From Aureispira sp. CCB-E (GTDB lineage Bacteria; Bacteroidota; Bacteroidia; Chitinophagales; Saprospiraceae): a stretch of 64,000 nucleotides of DNA. The notes beneath the pieces were generated by a model that did no database searches, was not told the origin of the DNA, and saw only the letters and a list, made by a program, of their open reading frames with translations. Positions 1 through 8,341 of this stretch are shown in pieces; position 1 is the stretch's first letter, and each line of letters begins with the position of its first letter. The stretch spans positions 5,518,001 through 5,582,000 of the forward strand of contig NZ_CP133671.1 in NCBI RefSeq assembly GCF_031326345.1, given 5' to 3'. The position numbers were made by a program, and so were the translations under genes.

Positions 1-1
1 T

Positions 2-1138
2 CCTGTTAGTTTGGTGGAGTACTTGTCCTTATTAGAAGCCCTCAATAAAGGTGTTATAAAAAAAAGTGTTGACGAGTTTTATTACTTGTGCCGCATTTCT
101 CTTGTTAAAAATGAAAAGCATTTAGACGATTTTGATCGACTATTTGGATTATATTTTAAAGGTATTGAAACAATTACAGATGAAGCGTTATTCGAAATCC
201 CTGAAAACTGGCTTACGCAAAACGGAGAACGATTGTTCTCCCAAGAAGAAATGGACAAAATCAAAGCCATGGGTGGACTCCAAAAATTGCTTGAGCGCAT
301 CCAAGAGCTTTTCAAAGAACAAAACGAACGACACCAAGGAGGAAACAAATGGATAGGTACTGGTGGTACTTCTCCTTTTGGGGCTTATGGTTATAACCCA
401 GAAGGCATTCGTATTGGTCAACACGAATCTAGGCATCGTCGTGCGGTCAAGGTTTGGGACAAACGCAATTTTGAAAATCTCAAAGACGATGTAGAGTTAG
501 AGACTCGAAATATGAAACTGGCATTAAAACGCTTGCGCAAAATTACCCGTGAGGGAACAGAGGAAGAATTAGACCTGCAACAAACCATCAAAAAAACTTC
601 TGAAAATGCGGGAATGCTGGAGCTAAAAATGTTGCCCAAAAAGAAAAATACGGTTAAAGTTTTGCTGTTATTAGATATTGGAGGTTCTATGGATGACCAT
701 ATTGAACTTTGTTCGCAGCTTTTTTCGGCGGCTAAATATGAATTCAAAAATCTAGAATTCTATTATTTTCATAATTGTGTTTACGAAATGCTATGGAAAG
801 ATAGTACTCGGCGTTGGGGAGAATACATTTCTACCTATGATGTTCTCAACAAATATAATAGTGACTACAAAGTCATTTTTGTAGGTGATGCGGCTATGTC
901 TCCTTATGAAATTATGATGAAGCATGGCAGTGTAGAACATTATAATGAAGAAGCAGGAATTGTATGGCTCGATCGTTTTAAACAAAAATTCAAAAACTTG
1001 GTCTGGTTAAATCCGTTGCCTCAAAACGAATGGCAATGGACTCGCTCTATTCAAATGCTTCAAGAATTCACTGAGCAAAAAATGTTTCCTCTGACCATTC
1101 GTGGGATTGGAGAAGCTGTGGATGCTCTAAAAGATTAA
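2..1138 (+). CDS. VWA domain protein, CoxE-like (5' partial)
   Basis: The reading frame is open to the left edge: codons 2-10 read P-V-S ahead of L-V-E-Y, and PVSLxEYLxLLEAL is a familiar near-N-terminal motif of the Bacteroidota CoxE-like VWA proteins, so the start lies just outside the window and the TTG at 11 is not the start. A von Willebrand A fold begins near residue 210 with a MIDAS-like DIGGSM, in which Gly replaces the first Ser of DxSxS as is usual in this family. These proteins normally sit beside a MoxR-type AAA+ ATPase and are thought to act as metal-dependent adaptor/chaperone partners; that ATPase would be expected upstream, outside the window. No signal peptide is visible in the part seen. 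The role is inferred from the family only. Confidence 0.85.
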   Translation, partial: PVSLVEYLSLLEALNKGVIKKSVDEFYYLCRISLVKNEKHLDDFDRLFGLYFKGIETITDEALFEIPENWLTQNGERLFSQEEMDKIKAMGGLQKLLERIQELFKEQNERHQGGNKWIGTGGTSPFGAYGYNPEGIRIGQHESRHRRAVKVWDKRNFENLKDDVELETRNMKLALKRLRKITREGTEEELDLQQTIKKTSENAGMLELKMLPKKKNTVKVLLLLDIGGSMDDHIELCSQLFSAAKYEFKNLEFYYFHNCVYEMLWKDSTRRWGEYISTYDVLNKYNSDYKVIFVGDAAMSPYEIMMKHGSVEHYNEEAGIVWLDRFKQKFKNLVWLNPLPQNEWQWTRSIQMLQEFTEQKMFPLTIRGIGEAVDALKD

Positions 1139-1207
1139 AAATTGCTACGTTGTGTCAATGCGTTGTACTACTATTTTTTGAGGAAGCTAAAGACAAGTAT
1201 TGATCAC

Positions 1208-1621
1208 TTATAAATGGCGATCAATAATACCTTCCTCCATCAAAACAATCATCAAAATAGGGGCAGGAATATCGCCATCCCAATTGTACAAAATATCGCC
1301 TTCTACTTCCTCGCCCATCCTCAACAAACCATTGGGCCAGTTGCAAATGACATTATTAGAGGGCGAACTACCTTCTACTAATTTATTGTTGTGAAAGTTG
1401 TAAATAATATCGCCCGATTTCTGGTTGCCAACACGCAGATTTGTTCCATCCCAATTGTACAATACTTTATTGAACTGCGAATTCCCTTCTCGAATGGCAG
1501 CACCGTCAAAATTATACGCTACTTCTCCATACGGAGCGTTTCCAATAATTAGCTTTTTCCCATTCCAATTGTAGATGACTTTGGCTGTATCGGCACTACC
1601 TTTTTTTATTTTAGGATTCAT
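1208..1621 (-). CDS. Small protein of tandem 19-residue YNWDG repeats
   Basis: A 137-residue protein made almost entirely of five exact-length 19-residue repeats plus a partial sixth, with consensus (V/I)(I/L)YN(W/F)(D/N)G-x2-(L/I)-x-x-GN-x4-(G/N). Each unit has one aromatic Y-N-W/F step and one G-N turn, which suggests a regular beta-repeat or solenoid-like structure. There is no signal peptide or membrane segment, so it is probably cytoplasmic. The last 15 residues (LMEEGIIDRHL end) leave the repeat. It converges with the VWA gene and runs in the same direction as the nucleoside hydrolase upstream (130-nt gap). I do not recognise the family; function unknown. Confidence 0.75.
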   Translation of the reverse strand: MNPKIKKGSADTAKVIYNWNGKKLIIGNAPYGEVAYNFDGAAIREGNSQFNKVLYNWDGTNLRVGNQKSGDIIYNFHNNKLVEGSSPSNNVICNWPNGLLRMGEEVEGDILYNWDGDIPAPILMIVLMEEGIIDRHL

Positions 1622-1751
1622 CTTTATTTTTTTAATTTCTTGATGTCTGAGTACTCAGGTTACTTTACTAAGTGCTTTTCTATCTCTTATAATTCATCGT
1701 TACCCCATCACTTTGTTCCTGCCTTTGGACTAAAAAACACTAAAATCTAGT

Positions 1752-2705
1752 TTAGGGAATTGCCAAGAAGTCTGCTTTAAATTGAGTAAAAAGGTATTTA
1801 TAAAACACTTCTTTATCAACATCTACAGCAATTTTCACTCGTCTACTATTGGGAGAATTGCTCAACAATGTCTGCCCTGCATTAGGAGGGCGAACCACAA
1901 CTTCTGCTTGAACGTCTTCTACTACAAAATAATGCTCTAAGGCAACATAACTTGTTGCTAGAATATCCCACATATAATAAATATAGTGATAACTTGGGAT
2001 ATTATCGACTGTCAAGGCCCAAAATTGTGCCGCCAAGTTGGAAAGTTCATACTTAGCTTGTTTCGCCAACTTGGATAAAAAAGCCTTGTCAACAGGAACA
2101 TGATTGGTAACATCCAGCGGAATTAAAATCAATGGTAATTCTAATTCAAAAAGCTTTTGTGCGTGAATGGGATCCCAATAAACATTCCACTCGGCAGTGC
2201 CATTGTGTTGGTAGGTTTGAACATTTCCAGGCGTTCTAAACGCTCCCCCCATCCAAATAACTTCTTTAATTTTTGTTGCTATGCTAGGTTTTTGCTCTAT
2301 TGCCAAAACAAGATTGGAACAAGGACCTGTCATAATAATTTTAACAGGTGCTTCTGCTGCCTCTAAACTCGCAATCATCAAATCAACTGCCGTTGGTAAA
2401 CTATAAGGATCTGGTGAGGGAGGTAAATTGATTAGCATAGGCAATGAATTAACAATCTCTGGTCTAGCCCTCCATTCACTAGGAAAAGCATTGACTCCAT
2501 TAAACGTTCCTCTACCAATAGGGATGTGTTCTTTTTGAGTCATTTGCAACAACTTGTAGGTAGACTCTATGGCCGGCTCCAAAAAGCAATCTGCTGGAGT
2601 TACAGTAATCCCAATTAGTTCAATATTAGGCATTGTTAGTAAGAGTAAGACAGACAATAAATCATCTATACCACCATCATGATCCATCAATACAAGTTCC
2701 TTCAT
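1752..2705 (-). CDS. Inosine/uridine-preferring nucleoside hydrolase family protein
   Basis: A nucleoside N-ribohydrolase fold protein of normal length (317 aa). The N-terminus carries the calcium-binding signature as MDHDGGIDD (Asp8, 10, 14, 15), a variant of the usual DxDPGxDD. TGPCSNLVLAI near residue 127 matches the TGPLTNLA motif, and WMGGAF...PGN...AEWNVYWDP matches the substrate-ribose segment with its conserved E-x-N. The C-terminal HDPLA motif appears as WDILA (near residue 246): the metal-binding Asp is kept but the His that helps leaving-group protonation is Trp, so base specificity may differ from classical enzymes. Expected role is purine/pyrimidine salvage by hydrolysing ribonucleosides to ribose and base. 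It appears monocistronic. Confidence 0.9.
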   Translation of the reverse strand: MKELVLMDHDGGIDDLLSVLLLLTMPNIELIGITVTPADCFLEPAIESTYKLLQMTQKEHIPIGRGTFNGVNAFPSEWRARPEIVNSLPMLINLPPSPDPYSLPTAVDLMIASLEAAEAPVKIIMTGPCSNLVLAIEQKPSIATKIKEVIWMGGAFRTPGNVQTYQHNGTAEWNVYWDPIHAQKLFELELPLILIPLDVTNHVPVDKAFLSKLAKQAKYELSNLAAQFWALTVDNIPSYHYIYYMWDILATSYVALEHYFVVEDVQAEVVVRPPNAGQTLLSNSPNSRRVKIAVDVDKEVFYKYLFTQFKADFLAIP

Positions 2706-2821
2706 CTAGTTTTTTTCTTAACGTTTTAGCATTTTTTGACCTCAACTCAATGAATTGCAAGCAGATTGGTCTTATTTCGCCTCTAAAATCAAAAAAAATC
2801 AGAACTATTCAGACTATTTGA

Positions 2822-3182
2822 AACATTTTCTTTTATAAAGAGTATATTGTTGTGGTTTATAGTTTATTAAAAATATAATAAAACCTAACCTCTTAATACC
2901 ATTACTTCGTAAAAAAAATTATATCAACTTGATTATCAACAAACCACGAAGTAGTAGCGCAGCTAAGTGCTATAATACAACACCCTATTTTTAAACTATA
3001 TCAAATCAACAATCCGTATAATTCCATACTTTTTTGTGCCAATCATTACGATAAATAGTACAACCATTTAACATTATTCTGTTGAAACCACACAGTAGCA
3101 GCGAACCAAGCTCACGAAGTAAATCGTATCAGTTTAATGTTTACCTAATTAATTCACTTTTTAAACTCTAAACACTTTAATT
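2822..3182. repeat. Intergenic spacer with two dispersed-repeat fragments
   Basis: Non-coding 360 bp. It holds two fragments of the dispersed family seen elsewhere in the window: TTGATTATCAAC followed by CCACGAAGTAGTAGCGCAGC (about 2929-2966), and CCACACAGTAGCAGCGAAC followed by CACGAAGTAAATCG (about 3090-3129). I see no ORF or RNA gene. Promoters for the genes either side must lie here but no clear TAnnTTTG box stands out. Confidence 0.6.
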
Positions 3183-3665
3183 ATGTCTAAACTATTTTCA
3201 ATCACTTTACTAATTTTAGCATTTTCTCTTTTAAACTCTCAATCCGCAGAAGCCCGTAGAGGGGGTGGATTCTTTAGCTTTGGAGGAGAAGCAATGGCTA
3301 AAGTCCAAGACTTTCCTGACACAGAACAATTTCAGATGGACGATGGTACTTATGTTGATGCAGGTTGTATTTACAAACAAGTGACTATTCTCTTTATTCC
3401 TGTTTGGAATTATGACATTCGTTGGTGTGGCTATACAGGTGAGGACGATAGTTATGTGATGATGACAAAAGAAGAATTGGACGTTCTTGCAAAGGAGGCT
3501 GATATTACCTTACCAGAATCGCCATCCCTATCTTTTTGGCACTCTATCGGAGGTAAATTACTTTTTATCGTTGTAATTGGAGGACTTATTGCCTATGGCA
3601 TTTTTTCTTCAGATGATGAAGAGGAAGAAGAAGCTCCTAAAACAGAAGAAAAACCTGTGGAGTAA
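3183..3665 (+). CDS. Small exported protein with C-terminal membrane anchor
   Basis: A 160-residue protein with a Sec-type signal peptide (residues 1-24, ending SAEA), then an RRGGG stretch, a short domain with two Cys (the Cys pair in AGCIYKQ and IRWCGYTG could form a disulphide), a single transmembrane segment near residues 122-142 (GKLLFIVVIGGLIAYGIF) and an acidic tail SSDDEEEEE. The topology suggests an exported N-terminal domain held at the inner membrane with a short acidic cytoplasmic tail. A strong terminator follows directly, so it is a single-gene unit. Family not recognised. Confidence 0.75.
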   Translation: MSKLFSITLLILAFSLLNSQSAEARRGGGFFSFGGEAMAKVQDFPDTEQFQMDDGTYVDAGCIYKQVTILFIPVWNYDIRWCGYTGEDDSYVMMTKEELDVLAKEADITLPESPSLSFWHSIGGKLLFIVVIGGLIAYGIFSSDDEEEEEAPKTEEKPVE

Positions 3666-3720
3666 GTTTAAGAGCCTGTTTAAAATTTAGGCTCTAATTA
3701 CAAACAGATATAGATACTTG

Positions 3721-3752
3721 CCTCATCAGCTATAAAGTTGATGAGGTTTTTT
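3721..3752 (+). terminator. Rho-independent terminator
   Basis: An 8-bp perfect stem CCTCATCA/TGATGAGG (3721-3728 with 3739-3746) is followed by six T residues, 55 nt after the stop of the small membrane protein. Confidence 0.85.
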
Positions 3753-3921
3753 ATTTAGATTTTTCTTAACAATTTCTTTCCCATCCTATTTTAAAATCAT
3801 CCCGTTTTCTAAATCAAATTACCAAGAGCTTGTTTTAAAATGCGCATTGTACAAACTAGCAAACTATTAATTTTTTTGACAACCAATAGTTTCTATCACC
3901 AAAAAATTTAAACTACAAAAA

Positions 3922-4533
3922 ATGAAAAACGCAATATTTTTAATGCTCCTATCTATAAGTTTATTTTCTTTTCACAATGCCAAAGCGCAAGTTTATGTAA
4001 AAAAGGGAGATCTAAAAGCTTTATTGAGTGACCAAAGCACCATTGGTGTTCGTTTTACGTATAACAATATGTCTGTTGGAAAATTTGGCTCTGAAGAGAA
4101 CTACGTATTACAAAAAGTAAATCGATACGACAATATGAAATTGGGCAGGGGAAAAATTTGGCACAAAGCATGGATTAATGACAGGTTCTGTCATTTTCAA
4201 CCAGAATTTTTGCATTGGCTTACCAAACGTACCGCAAAAACTCAACTTCAATTCTTGGACAATACCGATGAGACAAAGTACACCATGGTCGTTAATACCG
4301 ATTATGTAGATTTAGGATTTAATGCTCTAATTATAAGAAAAAGAGCACAAATTCATACTACCATTAAAATTGTTGAAACGGCTACTAATAAGGAAGTTGC
4401 TGTCTTAAAAGTAGCAGCACAAAGCCCTCGGTTTATTTATAGTTATGATGAAATTTTCTCTAAAATTAGAGTAGGTCAGGCTTACAAAGAAGCTGGCAAA
4501 AAAATAGGAAAGTATTTAGCTAGACTATTATAA
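3922..4533 (+). CDS. Exported protein of unknown function
   Basis: 203 residues with a clear signal peptide (residues 1-22, cleavage after NAKA). The mature part is basic and of mixed alpha/beta character, with W-H-K-A-W and a C-terminal helix KEAGKKIGKYLARLL. No lipobox, no T9SS sorting domain and no recognisable catalytic motif, so it is likely periplasmic. It stands alone between its own promoter region and a bidirectional terminator shared with the convergent CpcT/CpeT-like gene. I do not recognise the family. Confidence 0.75.
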   Translation: MKNAIFLMLLSISLFSFHNAKAQVYVKKGDLKALLSDQSTIGVRFTYNNMSVGKFGSEENYVLQKVNRYDNMKLGRGKIWHKAWINDRFCHFQPEFLHWLTKRTAKTQLQFLDNTDETKYTMVVNTDYVDLGFNALIIRKRAQIHTTIKIVETATNKEVAVLKVAAQSPRFIYSYDEIFSKIRVGQAYKEAGKKIGKYLARLL

Positions 4534-4559
4534 ACTTCCTTTACCTACCCCAATTAAAA

Positions 4560-4594
4560 ATGCTCCATCAAAGTAATATTGATGGAGCATTTTA
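4560..4594. terminator. Bidirectional terminator
   Basis: An 11-bp perfect stem, ATGCTCCATCA with TGATGGAGCAT (4560-4570 / 4580-4590), is flanked by A-rich sequence on the left and TTTT on the right, so it can terminate both convergent genes. Confidence 0.85.
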
Positions 4595-4609
4595 GGCAAA
4601 GATAAACTC

Positions 4610-5416
4610 TTAGTTTTCTGTTAACAGATGCCCCATTTCATCTTCTTTCAAACGTTTAAATTCTAAGCCATTTTTAGCACTTTTTTTCAAATGCTCTTTG
4701 CTAGAGTTATAGAAGTGGAACCACATGAGGTATTTAGAATCGCTTAATTCAAATTCTAGATCAACATAACGTGCAGGACCTTCAGCTGTCAACATCTCAC
4801 AATTAATTTCTTTTGGTGGTACGGTCTTAAATGTACCAGGCTTGTCTTCTTGGTGTGCAATGATCAAATCACAGCCATCTCCTCTAACCAAATCTTTTTT
4901 GATATTCAAGTCAGGGAACTTGGCGTGTTTCCATGCATTGACATATTTCTTAGGGTTTTTGAGATAGTATACCTCCATTCTAAAGGAATCTCGTGTTACT
5001 TGAACATACTGCTCTACCCGTTGATCCATTGGAGCATCTATTAATTTTGGAGAGAAAAACTCCAAATATACCCAAAATTCTCCTGGTCGATCTTTCAGAA
5101 TAGGCATCACAATAAACTCTTGTTGCGGTTCTGTTGTTGTACCTGCTGCTACTTGGTCTCTATTGCTAAAATGTCCAATAACTTGGTATTTTAAACGATC
5201 AAATTTGTTATAAATTTCCGAAATTTCTTCGGCGGATTTAATGTCTTTTAAATAAGGCAAAATATGCTTTTTGTTTCGTTTTCTTTTTTGCCCATAAGAA
5301 GTTGTTGTTGCTCCTAAGCAAAAGAGCGCAACTAAACCCAAAACCCAAAATTGTACTTTCCCTAATTGATAACGATTAGAAAAACTGTTTTTTTGACTTA
5401 GTCGATAATGATTCAT
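4610..5416 (-). CDS. CpcT/CpeT-like family protein, exported
   Basis: 268 residues. A basic N-terminus, a hydrophobic segment (about 22-40) and ATTTSYGQ form a signal sequence. The core from about residue 65 has the CpcT/CpeT plan: GHFSNRDQVA, an EFIVMPIL strand, a W-x-Y-L-E strand, the Q-R-V-E-Q-Y segment, and later GDGCDLI and INCEML around conserved Cys. In cyanobacteria this fold attaches bilins to phycobiliproteins, but Bacteroidota have no phycobilisomes and their exported members have no established function, so bilin lyase activity should not be assumed. It is monocistronic and converges with the upstream exported protein. Confidence 0.7.
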   Translation of the reverse strand: MNHYRLSQKNSFSNRYQLGKVQFWVLGLVALFCLGATTTSYGQKRKRNKKHILPYLKDIKSAEEISEIYNKFDRLKYQVIGHFSNRDQVAAGTTTEPQQEFIVMPILKDRPGEFWVYLEFFSPKLIDAPMDQRVEQYVQVTRDSFRMEVYYLKNPKKYVNAWKHAKFPDLNIKKDLVRGDGCDLIIAHQEDKPGTFKTVPPKEINCEMLTAEGPARYVDLEFELSDSKYLMWFHFYNSSKEHLKKSAKNGLEFKRLKEDEMGHLLTEN

Positions 5417-5507
5417 AATGCTATTTTTTATTCATAAATAAATATATCTCTCTCAGGGGCAAGAGATGTTATTGTTCAAGATATTACTACTCAAGCAGCT
5501 CAAAAAT

Positions 5508-5529
5508 CATCCTACTAAGAAAAAGTAGG
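5508..5529 (-). terminator. Probable terminator of the chemotaxis/SulP operon
   Basis: A 6-bp stem CCTACT/AGTAGG (5511-5516 / 5524-5529) is followed on the minus strand by a T-rich run, about 50 nt after the SulP stop codon. The stem is short, so confidence is moderate. Confidence 0.5.
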
Positions 5530-5577
5530 TATTTTGTCTTGCTCAAGTCCCAAGCACTCAAAAGACTCAGCAATGGA

Positions 5578-7815
5578 TTACAGCATTGCTTCTAAATCTA
5601 ATGGCTGTGCTTTCCAACTTTCTAGCAATATCTCTGCCAATTCGTTACTAAATGTATGCATCCGAGTCATTGCTGAAGGAGTAGCAAAACGCATTTCCTT
5701 AAAAATCAACAACATAGTACCATTGCATTCCATATGATAATATGGGTTGCTATTCAAATATTCAACCAATGGTTGGTTAAAAAATTTGCGTATGGCTGCG
5801 GGGTCTGCACCTTCTAGCAAAAACTTTTCTGAGAAATCAGGATACTCTTCCATATTAATATCCTCTTCTCTTAAGGCTAATTTCACGCCAATTTTATCTA
5901 AAAGTGCTTCTCGTTGCAATACAAACTTGGGAGCATTAAATGGGAGGTGTAAAATAGACACACTTGTATAACGTTCTTGGTTAGAGAAAACGCCTCCTTC
6001 CTCAAAGGTAATATCACAAGTCTGCCATTCAAAAAACATCTTATAGTTTCCTTTCGCTGTATTAAAGGTATATTCTATAGTTCTGCTTTTAAAAAATTCA
6101 AAGTCTTTTAATTGTTGAAAATCCCAACGAACCTCAGGCCAAAATTCTCCATTATTTTCTTCTGACAATGTCTTTAAGGCTATTTGACGTTGGTTTAACT
6201 GTGGTTTTTTATCACTAGGTAGTATTCTAGTTGCATTAGGATGACGGGAATAAGCATCGTGTGCTCCTAGACCAACCAATTCGAAATTAATATTATCAGG
6301 CAAATCATAGCGGGGGGCATCATCGTGCAAATACTCTAACACAGTATAATCTATCAGACGAGCATGAGACATATCTACAATGATATGCTTTTCCGTTTTG
6401 GCACTGACCTTCAATACTTTTTTCAATTTGGGAATATTGACAAAATTCACAATTCCCTCTAGTTTAACATAAAGTTCGTGTGTATTTTCAGTACGTGTTG
6501 TTTGAATAGAAGGTTGCGTTAGGTAATCTATAAATTTCTTAAGTTTTAAGTTTGACTTGGCATAGTGATTAAATACTGTTGTCACAATTCCGATAAACAA
6601 ACCTGCCAATAATCCATAGACTAAGGTGGCAAAAAAAGTAGTAAAGAAAATCAAAAATTGATCGTCTCCTTTTCTATAAGTATCCACCCAAAGTTTGGGT
6701 GTTGCCAATTTGTATCCTGTATAAATCAATAATACCGCCAATGCTGCTAAAGGAATCCAACGAATAATTGGAGCACAAATTAGAACAAACAGTGCTAGTA
6801 TAATTCCATAGTAAAGATTGGACCATTTTGTCTTTGCTCCATTATAAACAGGAATTGCTGTAATAACGGGCAAACCACCGATACATCCAGCAGCAATAGA
6901 ACTTAATCCTGTTGCAATCAACTCTTTATTCAAATTCGTGTTGCGTTCCAAAGGATCTAATTTATCGACTGCTCTGGCACTTGCCAAAGTTTCAATAGCT
7001 GAAACAGCTAAAATACTCAAAGCAACCGACCAAAACTCCCATTGGTCAATTTTTGCAAAACTAGGAAAGACGAGGTACTGTTTTATATCTAATGGAATAT
7101 CGACCAAATACGTTGGCCCTACAGGGTAAGCCGTGTTAAAAAACGGTACATAATGCGTCTCAAAAAAGTTAAAATAGTAAACAATTGGAATTGTAAATAA
7201 AACGATCCAAATCGGTGTTGGTACCCTTTGCATCATTTTTATACTCATCTGCTTGTGCACAAATAGTGTAATGGCTGCAACAAGGCTAATGATTAAGATA
7301 ATTGGATTCAACTTCCAAAAACTCTCTTTGATCATAGAAAAGCTCTCATAAGCACTCTCACTTTCTAGCGAGACACCAAATACCAAATGAACCTGAGTAA
7401 CAATAATTGTAAATCCTACAGCCGCCAGCATTCCGTTAATTGCTGCGGTTGGAATAATATCTCCTCGCTCACCTAATCGAAGCATTCCGAACAACAATTG
7501 CCCTATACCTGCAACAATAGTTGCCCCTAATAGAGATTGAAATCCAATCAAAGATTCCCCATCGCCTAGTGCTATTCCGCCAGACAACATCACTGCAATT
7601 AATCCCGCCGAAGGTCCATTAATTGTAATATGGCTCCCACGGAAGAAAGTTGCAACAATGCCCCCTACAACAGCAGATAGAACGCCTGCCATTGGTGGCA
7701 CTCCAGATGCGACAGCAATGCCGAGCGCAATAGGTAGAACGACCAATGCTAAACCAAAGGCCGCAGTGACATCTTCTTTAAAATATTGTTGTATTGTTCC
7801 TAACTTCTTTGTCAT
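5578..7815 (-). CDS. SulP-family anion transporter with STAS domain and C-terminal extension
   Basis: 745 residues. The first ~425 residues are the polytopic SulP (SLC26-like) domain with signatures GLALVVLPIALGIAVASGVPP and HITINGPSAGL near residues 20-75. A STAS domain follows (about 443-545), with IIVDMSHARLIDYTVLEYL at the site that carries the phosphorylatable Ser in anti-sigma antagonists. A further ~200 residues of predicted soluble sequence come after STAS and are not part of the canonical transporter. SulP proteins carry sulfate, bicarbonate or other anions; the substrate cannot be read here. The gene lies 97 nt after the partner-switching ATPase gene, on the same strand, so it may be the last cistron of the chemotaxis operon. 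Confidence 0.9.
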   Translation of the reverse strand: MTKKLGTIQQYFKEDVTAAFGLALVVLPIALGIAVASGVPPMAGVLSAVVGGIVATFFRGSHITINGPSAGLIAVMLSGGIALGDGESLIGFQSLLGATIVAGIGQLLFGMLRLGERGDIIPTAAINGMLAAVGFTIIVTQVHLVFGVSLESESAYESFSMIKESFWKLNPIILIISLVAAITLFVHKQMSIKMMQRVPTPIWIVLFTIPIVYYFNFFETHYVPFFNTAYPVGPTYLVDIPLDIKQYLVFPSFAKIDQWEFWSVALSILAVSAIETLASARAVDKLDPLERNTNLNKELIATGLSSIAAGCIGGLPVITAIPVYNGAKTKWSNLYYGIILALFVLICAPIIRWIPLAALAVLLIYTGYKLATPKLWVDTYRKGDDQFLIFFTTFFATLVYGLLAGLFIGIVTTVFNHYAKSNLKLKKFIDYLTQPSIQTTRTENTHELYVKLEGIVNFVNIPKLKKVLKVSAKTEKHIIVDMSHARLIDYTVLEYLHDDAPRYDLPDNINFELVGLGAHDAYSRHPNATRILPSDKKPQLNQRQIALKTLSEENNGEFWPEVRWDFQQLKDFEFFKSRTIEYTFNTAKGNYKMFFEWQTCDITFEEGGVFSNQERYTSVSILHLPFNAPKFVLQREALLDKIGVKLALREEDINMEEYPDFSEKFLLEGADPAAIRKFFNQPLVEYLNSNPYYHMECNGTMLLIFKEMRFATPSAMTRMHTFSNELAEILLESWKAQPLDLEAML

Positions 7816-7912
7816 TTATTTTATCCTTTGCTATTTAAATAGCCTAGTCTTTTGTACACTACAACCAATAGAACGGGAACTTTTTCTATTGTTGAGCATC
7901 CTTATTTATTTT

Positions 7913-8338
7913 CTAACAATTGTTTTTAATCATTGAGGTGATGTTTAAATTCACCTGTCTCTTATAACTGTATTCATCCATCAATTTCTTCACCAAAAGA
8001 ATACCCAAGCCACCTACTTCACGATCTTCTAGGGGGATAGATAGATCTGGTTCAGGTGTATCAAAAGGATTAAAAGGTATTCCTGCATCGGTCAATTGAA
8101 TAATTAATTTTCCAGTTGTGAACAGCTCTATTGAAATATCAATCTCGTGTTCGTCATCATCGGGAAAGCTGTACTTAACTATATTGGATAACAGTTCGTC
8201 TAACACAATATTTACCTTTACCATAATTGTTTCAGGAATATCATACTGTATCGCAAAAGTTTCAAACGCACTAATTGCACGTTGCACTTCCTCTATGGTG
8301 TTTTTAATAATAATTTTTTTTGAATGTATCTCCCCCAT
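7913..8338 (-). CDS. HATPase_c anti-sigma/switch kinase, RsbW-like
   Basis: 141-residue GHKL ATPase domain standing alone, the size of RsbW/SpoIIAB. The N box is VLDELLSNIVKYSF (about 46-59), the G1 region is LTDAGIPFNP and the G2 region GGLGILLVKKLMDE. It starts 3 nt after the PP2C phosphatase gene and lies near the STAS gene, giving the kinase, antagonist and phosphatase of a partner-switching module. Such kinases phosphorylate the STAS protein and bind a target when the STAS protein is phosphorylated. No sigma factor is encoded nearby, so the output partner is unknown. Confidence 0.9.
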   Translation of the reverse strand: MGEIHSKKIIIKNTIEEVQRAISAFETFAIQYDIPETIMVKVNIVLDELLSNIVKYSFPDDDEHEIDISIELFTTGKLIIQLTDAGIPFNPFDTPEPDLSIPLEDREVGGLGILLVKKLMDEYSYKRQVNLNITSMIKNNC

Positions 8339-8341
8339 TGT

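Noticed and set aside
4610-5416. Functional bilin lyase (CpcT/CpeT)
   Set aside because: The domain matches, but phycobilisome genes are not expected in this lineage and none are in the window; only family membership is claimed.
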